Assembly (NCBI GenBank): GCA_017423885.1
Contig: JAFPCJ010000174.1
Location: forward strand, 1-8,353
DNA: 8,353 nt
Direction of reading: 5' to 3'
Origin: Clostridia bacterium
Lineage (GTDB): Bacteria; Bacillota_A; Clostridia; Oscillospirales; Acutalibacteraceae
Shown: piece after piece, positions 5,978 to 8,353 of the stretch
Position numbering within the stretch: position 1 is the stretch's first letter
How the letters are laid out: every line of letters begins with the position of its first letter
Notes under the pieces: model-generated
The model's database searches: none
What the model was told of the DNA's origin: nothing
The model's input: only the letters and a program-made list of their open reading frames with translations
Program-made: the position numbers and the translations under genes

Positions 5978-7195
5978 TCAGGTTCTGTAATCGCCGTTTA
6001 TCTTTACATAGTCATAGGTAAGATCACAACCCCAAGCAGTAGCACAATATTCGCCGTCACCTATACTTACGAGTATTTCGATCTCTTTTTCGAGCAGTAT
6101 CTCCTTTGCTTTTTCCTCGGAAAACTCTATACCTGCTCCGTTTTTGCAGACCTCAACGGTACCCTTTTCCGAACGGAACGCAACGTCCACACGCTCAACA
6201 TTCACATCAGCACCGCTATAGCCGATAGCGCAAAGCACGCGACCCCAGTTGGCATCTGCACCAAACATAGCCGCCTTTAAAAGACTTGAACAAATAACAC
6301 TCTTGGCAACCGTCTTTGCTGTAGCTTGACTGTCAGCTCCCGTTACTGCACATTCAAGCAGTTTGGTAGCGCCCTCACCGTCACCCGCTATCATGCGGCA
6401 AAGCTGAACGGTAACTGTATTAAGGGCTTTCATGAATATATCAAAATCTTCACCGTCAGCGGTTATCTCCTCATTTTCCGCCATACCGTTTGCAAGAACG
6501 GTAACCATATCGTTTGTAGAGGTATCACCGTCAATGCTTACCATATTAAAGGTTGATGCAATATCGGTAGAAAGCGCCTTTTGAAGCATTTCGGGAGAAA
6601 TGGCTGTATCGGTAGTTATAAACACAAGCATTGTAGCCATATTGGGATGTATCATTCCGCTTCCCTTGGCAATGCCGCCTAAATGACAGGTCTTACCACC
6701 TATCTCAAACTCTACGGCAACTTCCTTGGAGACGGTATCGGTGGTCATTATTCCCTCTGCGGCGGCATTGGAGCCATCGAATGAAAGTCCGCTAACTAAC
6801 GACGGTACACCTTTGGCAATAGGAGCGATATCAAGCGGCTGACCGATGACGCCCGTAGATGCTACAATCACATCGTCCGCCTTTATACCAAGCGAGGCGG
6901 CAAGGCACTCGCTCATCTGCTCGGCTATCTCTACACCGTTTGCATTGCAGGTGTTAGCGTTTCCGCTGTTGCAGATAACAGCCTGCGCGTAACCGTCTGC
7001 TATATGCTTTTTGGTTACTGTTAGCGGAGCGCCCTTAACAAGATTTGTTGTATAAACCGCGGCTGCGGCGGCTCTTTTTTCGCTGTAGATAAGCGAAAGG
7101 TCTCTTTTAGTTCTGTTTTTACGGATGCCGCAATGCACTCCGTTTGCCTTAAATCCCTTTGCGGCACAAATACCGCCCTTTATAAGTTCCATCAT
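5978..7195 (-). CDS. argJ: Bifunctional glutamate N-acetyltransferase / ornithine acetyltransferase
   Basis: ArgJ moves the acetyl group from N-acetylornithine to glutamate, releasing ornithine and recycling acetylglutamate; bifunctional forms also use acetyl-CoA. The precursor is 405 aa, the usual length. It should cleave itself between Ala187 and Thr188 in HPNMATML (183-190), making Thr188 the new N-terminal nucleophile of the beta chain. Other family marks are STGVIG (113-118, oxyanion hole), GIAKGSGMIHP (174-184), GDGEGATK (271-278), FGADANWGR (311-319) and the conserved C-terminal end YVKINGDYRT. No argA- or argE-like gene is in the window, which suits a cyclic pathway. The start is ambiguous: ATGATG follows AAAGGGAGAAGA. 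The first ATG overlaps the argC stop by 4 nt (ATGA), the second by 1 nt (TGATG) with wider spacing from the ribosome site. Single- versus dual-substrate activity cannot be told from sequence. Confidence 0.96.
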   Translation of the reverse strand: MMELIKGGICAAKGFKANGVHCGIRKNRTKRDLSLIYSEKRAAAAAVYTTNLVKGAPLTVTKKHIADGYAQAVICNSGNANTCNANGVEIAEQMSECLAASLGIKADDVIVASTGVIGQPLDIAPIAKGVPSLVSGLSFDGSNAAAEGIMTTDTVSKEVAVEFEIGGKTCHLGGIAKGSGMIHPNMATMLVFITTDTAISPEMLQKALSTDIASTFNMVSIDGDTSTNDMVTVLANGMAENEEITADGEDFDIFMKALNTVTVQLCRMIAGDGEGATKLLECAVTGADSQATAKTVAKSVICSSLLKAAMFGADANWGRVLCAIGYSGADVNVERVDVAFRSEKGTVEVCKNGAGIEFSEEKAKEILLEKEIEILVSIGDGEYCATAWGCDLTYDYVKINGDYRT

Positions 7196-8121
7196 TCTTC
7201 TCCCTTTACAAGTCCTGCCGCTTCATCCGCTCCAAGCAGGATATTCATATTCTGTATAGCCGAGCCCGATGCGCCCTTGCCGAGATTGTCAAAGCGGGCT
7301 ACAAGCAGTATTCTTTCATCATTTCCGCAGACGGTTATCTCCATATCGTCTCTTCCCGACAAAGCCGCCGCAGAAAGAAATCCGCTCTCATCGGCGTTTT
7401 CCCTGAAGGATACCATTCCGCCCTTATAGCACTCGCGGTATACTCGCTTTATATCCTCTATACTTCCGTTCAACTGATGGCTGAAAAGCGTAATACTTAC
7501 TTCCATTCCGCTGTAGAAATCTCCTACTATCGGACAAAATGCAGGCGCATTCTCCAATTCACACAGCGCCGCCATTTCTTTCAGATGCTTATGCTGTTGG
7601 GTAAGTCCGTACTGACGGGGAGCCGAAAGCAAAGCACTTCTTTCTTCGGAACTATAATCAGCAATCATTCCCTTGCCGCCGCCCGAATATCCTGTAAGAG
7701 AAAAGCAGGAAATATAGGCGTTTGCCGGAAGAATTCCTGCCTCGCGCAACGGTTTTATAAGTGCCACAAAGCCGCTTGCATGGCATCCGGGATTTGCAAT
7801 ACGCTTTGATGCGGCAATTTTTTCTTTGCCTACAAGCTCCGGAAAGCCGTAGGTCCAGCCCTTTGCCGTTCTATGCGCTGTAGAGGTGTCAATTATTACC
7901 GTACTGTCATTATCGCATAGCCCTACCGCCTCTATCGCCGCCGCATCGGGCAGACACAAAAAGGTTATATCGCTATTATTTATGGCATCTCTTCTGGCAT
8001 TGGTATCCTTACGAAGCTCCTCGGGCAGGCTGATAAGCTCTATATCCTTACGCTCGCTCAAACGCTCCTTAATTCTGAGTCCCGTAGTACCGGCGCTTCC
8101 GTCTATAAAAACCTTGGTCAT
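7192..8121 (-). CDS. argC: N-acetyl-gamma-glutamyl-phosphate reductase, short (type 2) form
   Basis: ArgC reduces N-acetylglutamyl 5-phosphate with NADPH to the semialdehyde. This first gene of the operon encodes 309 aa, shorter than the roughly 345-aa type 1 enzymes, and its opening FIDGSAGTTG with STAHRTAKGWTYGFPEL (80-96) matches the type 2 branch. The Rossmann nucleotide loop is GSAGTTG (8-14). The catalytic cysteine is Cys113 in ANPGCHASG (109-117). TGYSGGGKGMI (143-153) and QHKHLKE (176-182, with candidate catalytic histidine His179) follow, and KGASGSAIQNMN (282-293) forms the C-terminal dinucleotide-fold return. GGAAGGG lies about 8 nt before the ATG at 8121. Its stop codon overlaps the argJ start. 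A consensus promoter covered by two ARG-box-like sites lies directly upstream, with a leader of about 30 nt, so the whole operon is probably repressed by ArgR when arginine is abundant. Confidence 0.96.
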   Translation of the reverse strand: MTKVFIDGSAGTTGLRIKERLSERKDIELISLPEELRKDTNARRDAINNSDITFLCLPDAAAIEAVGLCDNDSTVIIDTSTAHRTAKGWTYGFPELVGKEKIAASKRIANPGCHASGFVALIKPLREAGILPANAYISCFSLTGYSGGGKGMIADYSSEERSALLSAPRQYGLTQQHKHLKEMAALCELENAPAFCPIVGDFYSGMEVSITLFSHQLNGSIEDIKRVYRECYKGGMVSFRENADESGFLSAAALSGRDDMEITVCGNDERILLVARFDNLGKGASGSAIQNMNILLGADEAAGLVKGEE

Positions 8122-8152
8122 TTCTTTTCCCTTCCAAGTTATATTTTTCGAT

Positions 8153-8170
8153 TATGAATAATTATACACT
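8153..8170 (-). promoter_or_regulatory. ARG box 1 (ArgR operator) over the -10 element
   Basis: TATGAATAATTATACACT fits the 18-bp ArgR/AhrC consensus WNTGAATWWWWATTCANW. Nine of the ten bases in the two pentamers match (ATACA for ATTCA) and the four central bases are all A/T. The complete -10 hexamer lies inside it. The arginine genes directly downstream make the call likely. ArgR itself is not encoded in the window. Confidence 0.75.
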
Positions 8171-8189
8171 CAATATGCAGACTTGTCAA
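8161..8189 (-). promoter_or_regulatory. Consensus sigma-A promoter of the argCJBD operon
   Basis: On the minus strand TTGACA (8189-8184) and TATAAT (8166-8161) are separated by exactly 17 bp, a perfect match to the vegetative consensus. Transcription would begin near 8154, about 30 nt before argC. Such a strong promoter fits a gene set controlled mainly by a repressor. Confidence 0.9.
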
Positions 8190-8201
8190 TAAATATTCAA
8201 A
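8184..8201 (-). promoter_or_regulatory. ARG box 2 (ArgR operator) over the -35 element
   Basis: TGTCAATAAATATTCAAA fits the same consensus, with nine of ten pentamer bases (TCAAT for TGAAT) and an all-A/T centre. It contains the whole -35 hexamer. Its centre is 31 bp from that of box 1, close to three helical turns, so both could be bound from one face of the DNA. Confidence 0.72.
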
Positions 8202-8267
8202 GAAAATCCGCATTGTTGACCTTTTTCTGTCCCTTTCTCAATTTTAGGCATTACTACCGCAGTTTTT

Positions 8268-8294
8268 TTGGTAAAAAGGCACATTACATATAAT
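8268..8294 (+). promoter_or_regulatory. Possible divergent plus-strand promoter
   Basis: TATAAT at 8289-8294 is a perfect -10 match. The best -35, TTGGTA at 8268-8273, has 4 of 6 bases and a short 15-bp spacer. It would read to the right, out of the window, and no start codon with a good ribosome site follows before the edge. This is only a candidate; the A/T-rich context makes a chance match possible. Confidence 0.25.
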
Positions 8295-8316
8295 AAAGCC
8301 GCACTTAAACCCCAAT

Positions 8317-8344
8317 CCGTTCCGAAAAGCGCTTTTCGGAATGG
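8317..8344. repeat. Inverted repeat with a perfect 22-bp palindromic core
   Basis: TTCCGAAAAGC (8320-8330) is followed at once by its reverse complement (8331-8341). The symmetry continues outward by a G-T wobble and two C-G pairs. Neither side has a convincing T-run (CAAAAGTTC on the plus strand, GATTGGGGTTT on the minus strand), so it is not a typical terminator. It could be a regulator-binding site or part of an element continuing past the edge. The rest of 8202-8353 holds no convincing gene. Confidence 0.5.
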
Positions 8345-8353
8345 CAAAAGTTC

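Noticed and set aside
5152..6021. A 289-codon open frame on the plus strand opposite argB
   Set aside because: It lies entirely antisense to a complete, motif-rich argB (and its 5' leader), shows no recognisable domain, and is best explained by codon use in argB leaving few stops in that frame.
8186..8251. A 21-codon minus-strand frame upstream of argC (MPKIEKGTEKGQQCGF...), considered as a leader peptide
   Set aside because: It has no convincing ribosome site and no arginine codons for attenuation, and it lies upstream of the predicted transcription start, ending inside the -35 element.
1..8353. Defence, CRISPR, toxin-antitoxin, transposon or prophage module
   Set aside because: None of the open frames shows such domains. 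Apart from the lone endolysin-like amidase, the genes are ordinary wall, lipid and arginine metabolism genes.

Overview
The window carries six genes and looks like chromosome from a Gram-positive anaerobe of the class Clostridia, most likely an Oscillospirales/Ruminococcaceae-type gut bacterium. This is an inference from four things: a secreted GH73 wall hydrolase with a cadherin-like domain and a dockerin-like tail, an amidase with clostridial endolysin-type wall-binding repeats, AGGAG-type ribosome binding sites, and consensus sigma-A promoters. No RNA gene, transposase, CRISPR array or origin is visible.

Left part (2-3113): two peptidoglycan hydrolase genes face each other. A 5'-truncated plus-strand gene encodes an exported N-acetylglucosaminidase (SH3b, GH73, cadherin-like domain, two small beta repeats, dockerin-like end). 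A minus-strand gene encodes a zinc N-acetylmuramoyl-L-alanine amidase without a signal peptide. Between them lie a degenerate 57-bp tandem repeat made of small hairpins and a strong plus-strand terminator whose T-tract contains the amidase stop codon.

Middle (3114-3926): a plus-strand CDP-alcohol phosphatidyltransferase (phospholipid head-group synthesis) has its own near-consensus promoter. It ends at a bidirectional terminator shared with the convergent arginine operon.

Right part (3927-8353): a tightly packed minus-strand operon, argC-argJ-argB-argD. ArgJ puts the acetyl group on glutamate and recovers it from acetylornithine. ArgB phosphorylates N-acetylglutamate, ArgC reduces the acyl phosphate to the semialdehyde, and ArgD transaminates it to N-acetylornithine. 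Together these give the cyclic route from glutamate to ornithine. Junctions are overlapping or only 25 nt apart. Upstream of argC is a perfect TTGACA-17-TATAAT promoter in which each hexamer sits inside an 18-bp ARG-box-like palindrome, which strongly suggests ArgR repression by arginine. ArgB also has the N-terminal extension typical of arginine-inhibited enzymes, so control probably acts at both transcription and enzyme activity.

I found no evidence for a new multi-gene system. The best leads are the operator layout of the arg promoter, the structured tandem repeat with a compensatory base-pair change, the degenerate dockerin on a wall hydrolase, and the signal-less endolysin-like amidase.
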